A DNA stretch of 64,000 nucleotides from NCBI RefSeq assembly GCF_004339745.1, contig NZ_SMGP01000001.1, positions 1,798,001 through 1,862,000 on the forward strand. Reading direction: 5' to 3'. The notes below the pieces were generated by a model. The model saw nothing but the letters and a program-made list of their open reading frames with translations. It made no database searches and was not told the origin of the DNA. The stretch's first letter is position 1, and every line of letters starts with the position of its first letter. The translations under genes were made by a program, and so were the position numbers. This stretch comes from Paraburkholderia sp. BL9I2N2. GTDB lineage: Bacteria; Pseudomonadota; Gammaproteobacteria; Burkholderiales; Burkholderiaceae. Of the stretch, positions 19,019-26,490 are shown piece by piece.

Positions 19019-19993
19019 ATGAGCGCCGGTACAGATACGATTGAAGTGCGCATCATTGACGTCAGCGCGGCGGCTGACGACATCCGTGTATTCCGGCTTG
19101 CCCGTACAGACGGTGCGGCGTTGCCGGCGTACGCGCCCGGCTCGCATATCGACGTTCATCTTCCGAGTGGACGGGTGCGCCAGTACTCGCTGTGCGGCGC
19201 AGACGCCAGCGCACCGGAGTACCGCATCGCCGTCAAACGCGAACCCGCGTCCCGCGGCGGATCCGCATGGCTGCATAGCGCCGCGCAGGTCGGCACGCGC
19301 ATGCGGATCGGGACGCCGCGCAACGCGTTTGCCTTGAGCGATACGGCAGATCAGCACCTTTTGATTGCCGGCGGAATCGGCGTCACGCCGATTCTCTCGA
19401 TGGCCTACGCGCTCGCGGCATCGCAAAAGCGGTACACGCTCGCCTATTTTGCTCGCAGCGACGCGTCTGTCGTATTCCGTACGGAGTTCGGACGATTACC
19501 TCTTGCGGACCACGCGCATATCCACGTCGGCCTCTCGCCAGCCGCGACTCGCGAGTGTATTGCCGGTCTGCTGTCTGCCGCGTTGCCCAACACGCATCTC
19601 TATGTTTGCGGACCGCTCGCCTTCATGGAGATGACGGTACGCCTTGCCCGCGACATGCTGGGCGAACCGTTCGTGCATCAGGAGTCGTTCGGCCCTGCGG
19701 TGCCGGTTGCCGGCGACGAACGCGAGTTTTCGGTACGGCTCGAAGGCAGGAGCGACGCAATACCCGTCCCGCCAGGCAAGACCGTGCTGGCGTCTCTGCG
19801 CGAGGCGGGATTCGACCTGCCATCGTCGTGCGAAGTGGGCGTGTGCGGGACTTGCATGATGCGCGTTCTCGCGGGCGAGCCCGACCATCGCGACACCTAT
19901 CTGACCGATGACGAACGCGCGGCCGGGACGTGCTTCCTGCCGTGCGTATCGAGGTCGAATTCATCCGTGTTGGTGCTTGACGAGTTGGCGTGA
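19019..19993 (+). CDS. VanB-like ferredoxin/flavin reductase component
   Basis: A 324-residue phthalate-dioxygenase-reductase-type protein: flavin-binding domain (about 1-100, RQYSLCG), NAD-binding domain (GGIGVTPILSMAYAL near 115) and a C-terminal plant-type [2Fe-2S] ferredoxin domain (SSCEVGVCGTCMMRVLAGEPDHRD and a final Cys in FLPCVS). It transfers electrons from NAD(P)H to the Rieske oxygenase. I prefer the ATG at 19019, which has GGAGA about 8 bases upstream; a GTG at 18995 overlapping the oxygenase stop would add 8 residues. The binding-protein gene follows after 46 bp, likely in the same operon. Confidence 0.92.
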   Translation: MSAGTDTIEVRIIDVSAAADDIRVFRLARTDGAALPAYAPGSHIDVHLPSGRVRQYSLCGADASAPEYRIAVKREPASRGGSAWLHSAAQVGTRMRIGTPRNAFALSDTADQHLLIAGGIGVTPILSMAYALAASQKRYTLAYFARSDASVVFRTEFGRLPLADHAHIHVGLSPAATRECIAGLLSAALPNTHLYVCGPLAFMEMTVRLARDMLGEPFVHQESFGPAVPVAGDEREFSVRLEGRSDAIPVPPGKTVLASLREAGFDLPSSCEVGVCGTCMMRVLAGEPDHRDTYLTDDERAAGTCFLPCVSRSNSSVLVLDELA

Positions 19994-20039
19994 GCGGCAC
20001 GGGTATTTGCATTCAAATCCATAGGCAGGGAGACTTCAA

Positions 20040-20900
20040 ATGAACCTCAGTCGTCGGGACGTTGTAAAGGCAGTGGCTTGCGCGGCGTCCGTCATGGCCG
20101 TCGCGTTTTCTTCAACCAGCTACGCGAAGGAGTGGAAGACCGTCACCATTGCCCTCGAGGGCAGCTATGAACCGTGGAATCTGACACGTCCGGACGGCAC
20201 GCTGGATGGGTTCGAACCGGAGCTTGCGAAAAATCTCTGCACGCGTATGCGCGTCCAGTGCAAACTGATCGCGCAAGACTGGGACGGGTTGATTCCCGGG
20301 TTGAACTCCGGCAAATTCGACGTGATCATGGATGCCCTGTCGATCAGTGACGAGCGTAAGAAGGCGATCACCTTTTCAAAGCCATATGCAAATACGCCAG
20401 CCGCTTTTGTCTCGGTCGGGTCGGGCGTGCTGCCGAAGCTGCCGCCAGGCGCCGTACCCATCAAGCTGACCGGCAATCCGGCAGTCGACAGGCCGGCCGT
20501 CGACCTGCTGCGCGTCAGCTTGAAGGGCAAATCGATCGGGATCGTCACGGGGACGGTCTACAGCAAATTCATCAACGAGAACTTCAAGGATATTGCGAGC
20601 ATTCGCGAATACAAGAACGCTCCGGAACACGACATCGATCTGATCGCGGGACGTATCGACGTGGCGTTCGACGACGCATCCTACTATGCGTCCGCCTTGT
20701 CGAAACCCGCCAACGCGACGTTGGGATTCACCGGTCCGAAGATCGGCGGTCCAATCTGGGGGGACGGTGAAGCGCTCGGTTTGCGCAAAGCCGACACGGA
20801 CCTGAAAGCCATGTTCGACCAGGCAATTGCCGCGGCGCTTGCTGACGGGACGGTGCACACGCTCAGTCAGAAGTGGTTCAAAACGGACGTCACGCCCTGA
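20040..20900 (+). CDS. Periplasmic amino-acid-type solute-binding protein (family 3)
   Basis: A 286-residue exported protein with a signal peptide (about 1-29, ending SSTSYA) and the SBP_bac_3 fold: VTIALEGSYEPWNLTRPDG, DGFEPELAKNLC, QDWDGLIPGLNSGKFDVIMDALSISDERKK. It most resembles lysine/arginine/ornithine or opine-binding proteins. It follows the VanB-like gene by 46 bp and ends just before a strong terminator hairpin, so it appears to be the last gene of the Rieske operon. No permease or ATPase gene is adjacent; it must use a transporter encoded elsewhere or act as a receptor. The ligand class points to an amino-acid-like substrate for the whole cluster. Confidence 0.9.
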   Translation: MNLSRRDVVKAVACAASVMAVAFSSTSYAKEWKTVTIALEGSYEPWNLTRPDGTLDGFEPELAKNLCTRMRVQCKLIAQDWDGLIPGLNSGKFDVIMDALSISDERKKAITFSKPYANTPAAFVSVGSGVLPKLPPGAVPIKLTGNPAVDRPAVDLLRVSLKGKSIGIVTGTVYSKFINENFKDIASIREYKNAPEHDIDLIAGRIDVAFDDASYYASALSKPANATLGFTGPKIGGPIWGDGEALGLRKADTDLKAMFDQAIAAALADGTVHTLSQKWFKTDVTP

Positions 20901-20944
20901 AGCTGAATTTATGGTCGAGACGCAGTTTGGCTTGACTGGTTTTT

Positions 20945-20981
20945 AACGAGCCGTCGATATCCCTGGAATCGACGGCTCGTT
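20945..20981 (+). terminator. Intrinsic terminator, perfect 14-bp stem
   Basis: Left arm AACGAGCCGTCGAT (20945-20958), 9-nt loop, right arm ATCGACGGCTCGTT (20968-20981), followed by T-rich TTTG on plus. It lies 45 bp after the binding-protein stop and 18 bp before the convergent lyase stop, so it probably ends the Rieske operon and may serve both directions. Confidence 0.8.
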
Positions 20982-20998
20982 TGCCATCAGTGGAGCAG

Positions 20999-22573
20999 TT
21001 ATTCGTGCAGCGCGCCGGTGATGTTCTCGACGACGCTCAGCAGATCGCCCTGCGTGACCAGTTCGTGAATGTGCACCATGTCCGGGTGGAAGAAGCGATC
21101 GCCCTCCACCTTGGGCACCTTCTGCCTGATCCGGGCGTAGACCGCTGCCGTGGCAGGCGAGGCGTCTGCCGGGTCGAAGAAATCCAGAGCCTGGGTCGCC
21201 ACCATCAGTTCGATCGCGAGCACATGCTGGAGTTTCTGCGACGTCTCGTAAGCCTTGCGCGCGGCAAGATACGCAAAGCTCACGGGGTCTTCCTGATTGC
21301 CGCTCGTCGAGACGCTATCCACGCTCGCAGGATGAGACAGGATACGCATTTCTCCGAGCAGGCCCGCGGCGGTGTACTGAACGATCATGTAGCCGCTATT
21401 CAGACCGGGGCGCGGCGCGAGGAACGCCGGCAGTTCGCTGAAGTGCGGGTTCACCAGCCGGTCGGTCCGGCGTTCGGAGATTTTGGCGAGATTGGTCATC
21501 GCGATGCAGAGGAGGTCGCTCGCGATGCCAACGAACGTGCCATCGAAATTCGCGCCTGAAATGGCGAGGCCGTCGCCCTCGTGGGGATAGATGACGGGGT
21601 TGTCGCCGCAAGAACCGACCTCGTCGAGAATGGCCTCGCGCGCATCATTGATGGCTCGCTTCGAGGCGCCATGGACTTGCGCCATGGCTCGCAGACTGTA
21701 GGTATCCTGCAAGCGGTAATCGACAAAGCGTTCGGTCAATGCGCTGCCGGCGAGAATTCGTCGCAGATTGTCGGCCGCGTTGGACTGGTCCCGGTGTTTC
21801 TTGACCGAGTGATAGCGCGCGTCGAGCGAGCGTGTTGTGCCCTTGAGCGGCTGCAGGGACATGGCAGCGGCAATGTCGGCGACCTTGGACGCTTCCAGCG
21901 CGTTATGCAGCGCGAGCATGCCGATTGCGGTCACCGAGGTCGTGCCGTTGACCAGCGCGAGCCCCTCCTTGCAACGCAGGGTATGAGGTTTCAGGCCGGC
22001 TTTGTGCAGCGCTTCCAGACCGCTCATCCGTTCATCGCCATAAGTCGCCTCGCCTTCGCCGATCAGCACGAGGGCCATGTGCGCTTCGGGTCCGAGGTAG
22101 CCGACCGAGCCGTCACCAGGCGCTACCGGCGTGATGCCGTGATTGAGCAATTCCGCAATCTGCAGCAGTAAGTCGAGCGTGACACCGGAATAGCCTTTTC
22201 CAAGGCTGTTCAGGATCATGAGCTGAGTCGCGCGGACAACCTCGCGCGGCAGCGGGGCGCCCACCGAGACCGCGTGCGAGCGCACGATATTGCGTTGCAG
22301 ATCTTCGGCCTCTTCCGGCCGGATCACGCGGGTGGAGTTGTCGCCGAATCCGGTGGTGACGCCGTAGACGAGGCGATTTTCCTCGAGAAACCGTTCGACC
22401 AGCATGCGCGAGCGCGACACGCGCTCGCAATATTTCTGCGAGAAGCGGACCTTCGCGCCATGCTTTGCGACCGCGATAAATTCCTCGATCGATATGTCGT
22501 CATCGCCGAGCAGCACTTCGCTAATGTGCTTTGGACGAGCCCGCAGGCTATCGTGCCCTGTGTTCATGTTCAT
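20999..22573 (-). CDS. HAL/PAL-superfamily lyase lacking the MIO-forming Ala-Ser-Gly triad
   Basis: A 524-residue protein matching histidine/aromatic ammonia-lyases along its length: VYGVTTGFGDNS near 70, NIVRSHAVSVGAPLPREVVRA, EGLALVNGTTSVTAIG, ISGANFDGTFVGIA, AKISERRTDRL, GLNSGYMIVQYTAAGL and SGNQEDPVS. At the cofactor site, however, HAL has GSVGASGDLAPLAHMAL, whereas this protein has GSVGYLGPEAHMAL (residues 155-168): Ala-Ser-Gly is Tyr-Leu-Gly and three residues are missing. MIO therefore cannot form, so hutH is the wrong name. Ergothionase, which expels trimethylamine from ergothioneine, is a HAL relative described from Burkholderia and of similar size; I consider an ergothionase-like trimethylamine lyase the best hypothesis. 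Promoter shared with the Rieske operon. Confidence 0.85.
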   Translation of the reverse strand: MNMNTGHDSLRARPKHISEVLLGDDDISIEEFIAVAKHGAKVRFSQKYCERVSRSRMLVERFLEENRLVYGVTTGFGDNSTRVIRPEEAEDLQRNIVRSHAVSVGAPLPREVVRATQLMILNSLGKGYSGVTLDLLLQIAELLNHGITPVAPGDGSVGYLGPEAHMALVLIGEGEATYGDERMSGLEALHKAGLKPHTLRCKEGLALVNGTTSVTAIGMLALHNALEASKVADIAAAMSLQPLKGTTRSLDARYHSVKKHRDQSNAADNLRRILAGSALTERFVDYRLQDTYSLRAMAQVHGASKRAINDAREAILDEVGSCGDNPVIYPHEGDGLAISGANFDGTFVGIASDLLCIAMTNLAKISERRTDRLVNPHFSELPAFLAPRPGLNSGYMIVQYTAAGLLGEMRILSHPASVDSVSTSGNQEDPVSFAYLAARKAYETSQKLQHVLAIELMVATQALDFFDPADASPATAAVYARIRQKVPKVEGDRFFHPDMVHIHELVTQGDLLSVVENITGALHE

Positions 22574-22689
22574 GCGTGATCCCTATGATTTGGCCGGTTA
22601 GCTGAAACCATGCGGCAGGCACGCAGCGGCAAACAGCGATGGCTGATGCGCATGGATTCGCTTTCGAGCATAGGGTGGCGCATAGACGC

Positions 22690-22732
22690 CGACAAACCAT
22701 TTAATCTGCGGAGCCTCTATAGTTTTTCTAAA
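22690..22732 (-). promoter_or_regulatory. Shared 43-bp promoter element, copy 2 (LysR-type box)
   Basis: On the minus strand it begins TTTAGAAAAACTA, identical to the copy at 17852, and has AAATGGTTTG at the same spacing (22701-22692). The core TTAG-N5-CTAT is a near-perfect dyad. It lies 116 bp upstream of the lyase start and about 40 bp beyond the stop of the LysR gene, inside the 197-bp gap. Confidence 0.65.
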
Positions 22733-22770
22733 ACACGAGCGGTGCGCCCGGTGTCCGTAATGACGAAGGG

Positions 22771-23700
22771 TCAACCAAATATCGCGTTGATGTCGCGTTG
22801 CGTCTGCGCGGCTTCCTCGGTCAGCCAGTCGAGGAATTGCCGTGCGTCCGGCGCCTCGAGCGCGCCGGGTTGCCACACCAGGTAGTACGGATACGGCATG
22901 GGCAGCGAGATCCTGAAGGGTGCGATCAGCAGTCCCTGCGTCAGGCTATCGGCAGTGAAAAGTCCCTGACCGAGCGACACGCCTCTGCCGCGCAGCGTCG
23001 CATCGACGGCCATGCCCGAAAGCGAGTAGGTCAACGGAGCCAGTGTGTCTGGCACGGGGACGCCGGCTGCGCGCAACCAGTCGCCCCAGGTCGGCGGCGA
23101 CCTCTCGTTCCAGCCCCACTCGACATGGACAAGCGGGTAGTGCAGCAAATCCGCGGGCTGCTCGATCGGCTGGTCCGCCCGCAGCAGTGACGGCGAGCAC
23201 ACCGGTGTCACCCGGTCGGTGAATAGCAGACGGTAGTGGGCTCCGTCCGCGGGCGGCGTTCCGTACGTCATGCGGACATCCCAATTGCTTTCGCCGCGCT
23301 TCGGCTCGCGATCCGTGGCCTCCACGTGGACGCGCACGCCGGGTGATAGCGTGTGCCACTTATCCAGCCGCGACGCAAACCAATGCGTTGCAACCGAAGG
23401 GAACGTACTGAGTGTCAGGTGAGGACCATGCTGCGCCGCTTCCAGGGCCGTGTGCGCGGCATGAAAGCATTCGAAGCCGCGGGCCACGTGCTCGTGGTAG
23501 AGCTGGCCGAGCGCGGTGGGGCGCAGGCCGGTGCTTTCGCGGTCGAACAGCGCGACGCCGAGGAATTCTTCGAGCTGGCGGATCTGTTGACTGACTGCTC
23601 CGGGCGTCACGTGCAGTGATTCGGCGGCGGCGACGACATTCTTGTTGCGAACCACGGCATCGAATGCCTGGAGGGCGCGCAGCGGCGGCAAACGGTTCAT
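22771..23700 (-). CDS. LysR-family regulator, GcvA-like
   Basis: A 309-residue protein starting MNRLPPLRALQAFDAVVRNKN at 23700, the typical GcvA-subfamily N-terminus (a 32-residue upstream extension is discarded). Helix-turn-helix at about 20-45 (VVAAAESLHVTPGAVSQQIRQLEEFLG, in part) and the GcvA-type effector domain with DWDVRMTYG-like and WLTEEA motifs. It sits immediately upstream of the MIO-less lyase gene in the same direction. GcvA-type proteins bind dyads with a T-N11-A core, and such a dyad occurs upstream of both the lyase and the Rieske oxygenase, so it is the likely activator of both. Confidence 0.9.
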   Translation of the reverse strand: MNRLPPLRALQAFDAVVRNKNVVAAAESLHVTPGAVSQQIRQLEEFLGVALFDRESTGLRPTALGQLYHEHVARGFECFHAAHTALEAAQHGPHLTLSTFPSVATHWFASRLDKWHTLSPGVRVHVEATDREPKRGESNWDVRMTYGTPPADGAHYRLLFTDRVTPVCSPSLLRADQPIEQPADLLHYPLVHVEWGWNERSPPTWGDWLRAAGVPVPDTLAPLTYSLSGMAVDATLRGRGVSLGQGLFTADSLTQGLLIAPFRISLPMPYPYYLVWQPGALEAPDARQFLDWLTEEAAQTQRDINAIFG

Positions 23701-24015
23701 CTTCGGGGTTCCGGAACTGGCGGCACGCTGGCCATTCGGAGCGGACGCCAGCGCCCCGATATTATTGTAAAAAGACGGTCCGAAGCTGCTCGCCAAAATA
23801 AGCAGGATGCAGCGTTCGCCGTGTCGCGGCGAGAGGCCGAAGTTGGATCGATAGCGGTGCTTAGGCCATGGCGCGCTTTACGCGAATGTGCGAGGAAGAA
23901 TTCGAGGAGCATCAGGCCGCGCGCTTTGTCCGGCCATGAAGCCGGACAAAGCAGCCCGTTCACGTTCGGCGAACCAGGGCCTCGATTCGCCAGGCGCGGT
24001 CTCCTGAAAGCCGCT
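23701..24015. other. Intergenic, 315 bp, no gene
   Basis: Spacer between the LysR start and the end of the aldolase gene, both minus. It holds the LysR promoter; an AT-rich patch at 23760-23775 (ATTATTGTAAAAA) is a candidate. The 43-bp shared element is absent here. Confidence 0.4.
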
Positions 24016-24912
24016 TCAAACCTTGACGACGGAGGCCTGATAGATCTCGTCGACGGATTTCTCGAGCGTCGTGTTGAATTCACTGTCGCTCATCGATGCC
24101 TTGAGCTCGTTGATCAAAGCCCGTGAGAAGCTGGCGATCATGCCGTGATTCGACGCGAGCCGTTTGCACGCGTCGGCTCGCGTGTAGCCGCCGGAAAGCG
24201 CGACTACCCGTGCGACACGCGGGTGCTCGATCAGCGGACGATAGAAGTCCGCTACGTCCGGTATGGTCAGCTTGAGCATCACTTGACGGCTATCCGGCAA
24301 CGCATCGAGGCCTTTGGTCAGTTCCGCGAGGAGGGTGGCTTCAGCCCCCGGCTTGTCCGGACTCTTGATCGAAATCTCGGGCTCGAGGATCGGCATGAGA
24401 CCGTGCGCGTCGATCTGTGCGGCCAACTCGAACTGTTGCCTGGCAATCGCAGCGATCCCGGCTGGCGAATTCAGGTTGATGACCGAGCGCATCTTGGTGC
24501 CGCAGATACCGAGCTTCGCGGCCCTGGCGAGCAGATCGTCCAGGCCGGGAATCGGCTTCATCAACTGGACACCGTCGGCTTCGGCTTCCAGGCCCTTATC
24601 GACCTTCAGGAACGGCACCACGCCGCGCTCCTCCCACAGGAAGGTCGGAACGGGTTTCCCCTGCGCCTGTCCGTCCATGGTCGCTTCGAACAGGATGGCC
24701 CCGATGATCTTCTCCCCCGTAAAGGCGGGTGCCGTGATGATGCGCACGCGCATCTCGTGTATCAGCTTGAACATCTCGGCGTCATTGCTGTAGGCGCTCT
24801 CCGGAATGCCATAAAGCCGCAATGCGCCAGGGGTCGATCCGCCGCTCTGGTCCAGGGCGGCAAAAAATCCCTGTTTCTCACAAACTTGCGCCAGCATCTT
24901 CTCATCAGCCAC
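24016..24912 (-). CDS. Fructose-bisphosphate aldolase class I
   Basis: A Schiff-base (class I) bacterial fructose-1,6-bisphosphate aldolase of about 298 residues, cleaving fructose-1,6-bisphosphate into triose phosphates. Motifs: CEKQGFFAALDQSGGSTPGALRLYG, ILFEATMD, VPFLKVDKGL, RSVINLNSP and LEPEISIKS followed by VMLKLTIP containing the likely Schiff-base Lys. I favour a GTG start at 24912 (VADEKML) because GGGAG lies about 7 bases upstream; an ATG at 24930 would add six residues (MKRETI) but has no better ribosome site. Monocistronic; not obviously linked to the neighbouring lyase regulon. Confidence 0.9.
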   Translation of the reverse strand: MADEKMLAQVCEKQGFFAALDQSGGSTPGALRLYGIPESAYSNDAEMFKLIHEMRVRIITAPAFTGEKIIGAILFEATMDGQAQGKPVPTFLWEERGVVPFLKVDKGLEAEADGVQLMKPIPGLDDLLARAAKLGICGTKMRSVINLNSPAGIAAIARQQFELAAQIDAHGLMPILEPEISIKSPDKPGAEATLLAELTKGLDALPDSRQVMLKLTIPDVADFYRPLIEHPRVARVVALSGGYTRADACKRLASNHGMIASFSRALINELKASMSDSEFNTTLEKSVDEIYQASVVKV

Positions 24913-24930
24913 GATCGTCTCCCTCTTCAC

Positions 24931-25250
24931 GGTGGAATATCAAACCAGCATTTCTGGTCGCGACACGGTGCGTTCAATACGTTCAGTGTGACGATGTTAA
25001 TGCAAATGTGGGACTCGATGAAAAAACGGTCGCCGGCGTCGGCTATTGAGGCTTGTGTCGTTTTTATTACGCGTGACGCCCAAACACTATTTAACATACA
25101 CTTACATCGCATTTTGCCAGGCTTGCCGTCGCACGCGGTGCGGCTGGGGAGCAGGCCCATGGCCGCTCAATAGCCAGTCTGTCAGACGCCCCTTCGCGCA
25201 CCAAACCGCGTGTTAAACCGATCTCCCGCCATCCTCTCTGGGACACAGAC
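24931..25250. other. Intergenic, 320 bp, no gene; AT-richer
   Basis: Divergent promoter region between the aldolase gene and the RcnB-like gene. 24940-25110 is noticeably less GC-rich than the surroundings (for example TTTTTATTACGCG near 25060 and ACTATTTAACATAC near 25086), consistent with promoters for both genes. No shared motif with the other regulons was seen. Confidence 0.45.
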
Positions 25251-25649
25251 ATGAAGTCGAGAATCATCGCACCGCTTTTGATCGCTTCGTTACTTGGCAC
25301 GTCGGTGGCCGCTTTCGCGCAGCCGCATCACGATGACCACGGCAATGGCCCGTCTTCGCACAACAAGCCAAACCCTGGTCACGGGGCTCCACATGGAAAG
25401 GGTCACGGGCCTGCTCCGCACGACGCGTCGCGCGGAGGTCCCGGTGGTCCCATTCCTCATAACGACTGGCACAAGGGCGAGCGGCTTCCGGCGGAGTACC
25501 GCGATCATAATTACGTCGTCGACGACTGGCACGGGCATGGACTGCAAGCGCCGCCGCGCGGGTATCAGTGGGTGGGCGTGAACGGGGACTACGTACTCGC
25601 TGCCATCGCGACAGGCGTCATCGCCAACGTTCTGCTTTCCGGGCACTAA
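25251..25649 (+). CDS. RcnB-family periplasmic protein, His-rich
   Basis: A 132-residue exported protein with a signal peptide (MKSRIIAPLLIASLLGTSVAAFA, in two parts, cleavage near 23). Residues 25-75 are His/Gly/Pro-rich (HHDDHGNG, HGAPHGKGHGPAPH), and the C-terminal half has the RcnB pattern: GERLPAEYRDHNYVVDDW, LQAPPRGYQWVGVNGDYVLAAIATGVI. RcnB proteins are small periplasmic proteins linked to nickel/cobalt homeostasis in E. coli; in Burkholderiaceae many paralogues exist with unknown roles. The His-rich part suggests metal binding. Confidence 0.85.
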   Translation: MKSRIIAPLLIASLLGTSVAAFAQPHHDDHGNGPSSHNKPNPGHGAPHGKGHGPAPHDASRGGPGGPIPHNDWHKGERLPAEYRDHNYVVDDWHGHGLQAPPRGYQWVGVNGDYVLAAIATGVIANVLLSGH

Positions 25650-25711
25650 GCGGCCGGATCGATATCGATCGATGCTCCGAACCGCTGGACGTTGGTCGTT
25701 CTGCGGATATG

Positions 25712-25744
25712 AGGACCGTGCCCGCCCCTGGCGGCCACGGTCCT
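25712..25744 (+). terminator. Hairpin after the RcnB-like gene
   Basis: AGGACCGTG (25712-25720) pairs with CACGGTCCT (25736-25744), with an inner CCGCC/GGCGG extension. It is 63 bp after the stop. The T tract is weak (TGCTTATG), so termination is plausible but not certain. Confidence 0.4.
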
Positions 25745-25840
25745 GCTTATGTCGCATGTTTTGGTTTGTATGCTGTCTTGACTGTCCGAGCGCGGCCGTT
25801 GCTGTTGAAATGACTTCTTGCTTATCCCAGGGAGCCCGCC

Positions 25841-26425
25841 ATGCGTGAAGCAAAAGCAACCGCCGAACGTCTAGCTGCTTTTTCAGACGGCGTCTTCGCA
25901 GTGATCGTGACCATCATGGTGCTGGAGCTCAAGGCACCGGAGGAGCATTCGTTCTCGGCGCTGTTGCCTCTATGGCCGATCGCCCTCAGCTACGCGGTGA
26001 GCTATCTTTTCGTCGCGATCATCTGGATCAATCACCATCACCTGATGCGGTTCGTCGGTCCGCCGACGCTGGGAATGATATGGGTCAACTTCGTTCATCT
26101 CTTCCTGGTCTCGCTGTTGCCGTTTGCGACCGCGTGGGTAGCAACGACCCAGCTCGCGTCGTCGTCCGTGATGTTTTACGCAGGTCTGTTTATATGTATC
26201 GACGCGGCGTACAACGTTTTCGAACATCAGGTATTGACCCAGGCGGATGCCAGCATGGTGTCCGCGCGTATGCGGCGTACAGCGAGATGCCGATCGCTGA
26301 TCGTCCTTGCGGGGTTCACGTCAGCCATGCTGGTTGCGATCGTCGCCCCGCGCGTCGGCTTCGGTCTGATATGCGTGGCGTTGACGCTGCACTTGCGGCC
26401 GGATCTCTCCGAGTTCAAGCCGTGA
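25841..26425 (+). CDS. TMEM175/DUF1211-family membrane protein
   Basis: A 194-residue membrane protein with about six hydrophobic segments. The diagnostic motif of the TMEM175 (DUF1211) family, FSDGVFAVIVTIMVLEL, lies in the first helix at residues ~11-27, and WINHHHLMRF follows in the second/third helix. Prokaryotic family members form tetrameric potassium-leaning channels. A GGGAG ribosome site precedes the ATG. Converges on the MOSC-reductase gene. Single gene. Confidence 0.88.
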   Translation: MREAKATAERLAAFSDGVFAVIVTIMVLELKAPEEHSFSALLPLWPIALSYAVSYLFVAIIWINHHHLMRFVGPPTLGMIWVNFVHLFLVSLLPFATAWVATTQLASSSVMFYAGLFICIDAAYNVFEHQVLTQADASMVSARMRRTARCRSLIVLAGFTSAMLVAIVAPRVGFGLICVALTLHLRPDLSEFKP

Positions 26426-26450
26426 CCGATCTTCAAGGGCAGCGTTTGTG

Positions 26451-26483
26451 AAAAGGCTGTTCGCCTCGAAAGAGGCGGACAGG
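26451..26483 (-). terminator. Intrinsic terminator of the MOSC-reductase gene
   Basis: On minus, the stem CGCCTC/GAGGCG closes a GAAA-complement tetraloop (26463-26478), extended by CTG/CAG pairs, and is followed by TTTT (26454-26451). It lies directly after the stop at 26491. Confidence 0.55.
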
Positions 26484-26490
26484 TTCGTGC

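Noticed and set aside
17961..19993. Naming the oxygenase pair vanAB outright
   Set aside because: Motifs fit VanA/VanB, but shared control with an amino-acid-type binding protein and a lyase makes vanillate as natural substrate uncertain.
20999..22573. Naming the lyase hutH (histidine ammonia-lyase)
   Set aside because: The Ala-Ser-Gly needed for MIO is absent and no hutU, hutI or hutG lies nearby; promoter is shared with a Rieske demethylase operon.
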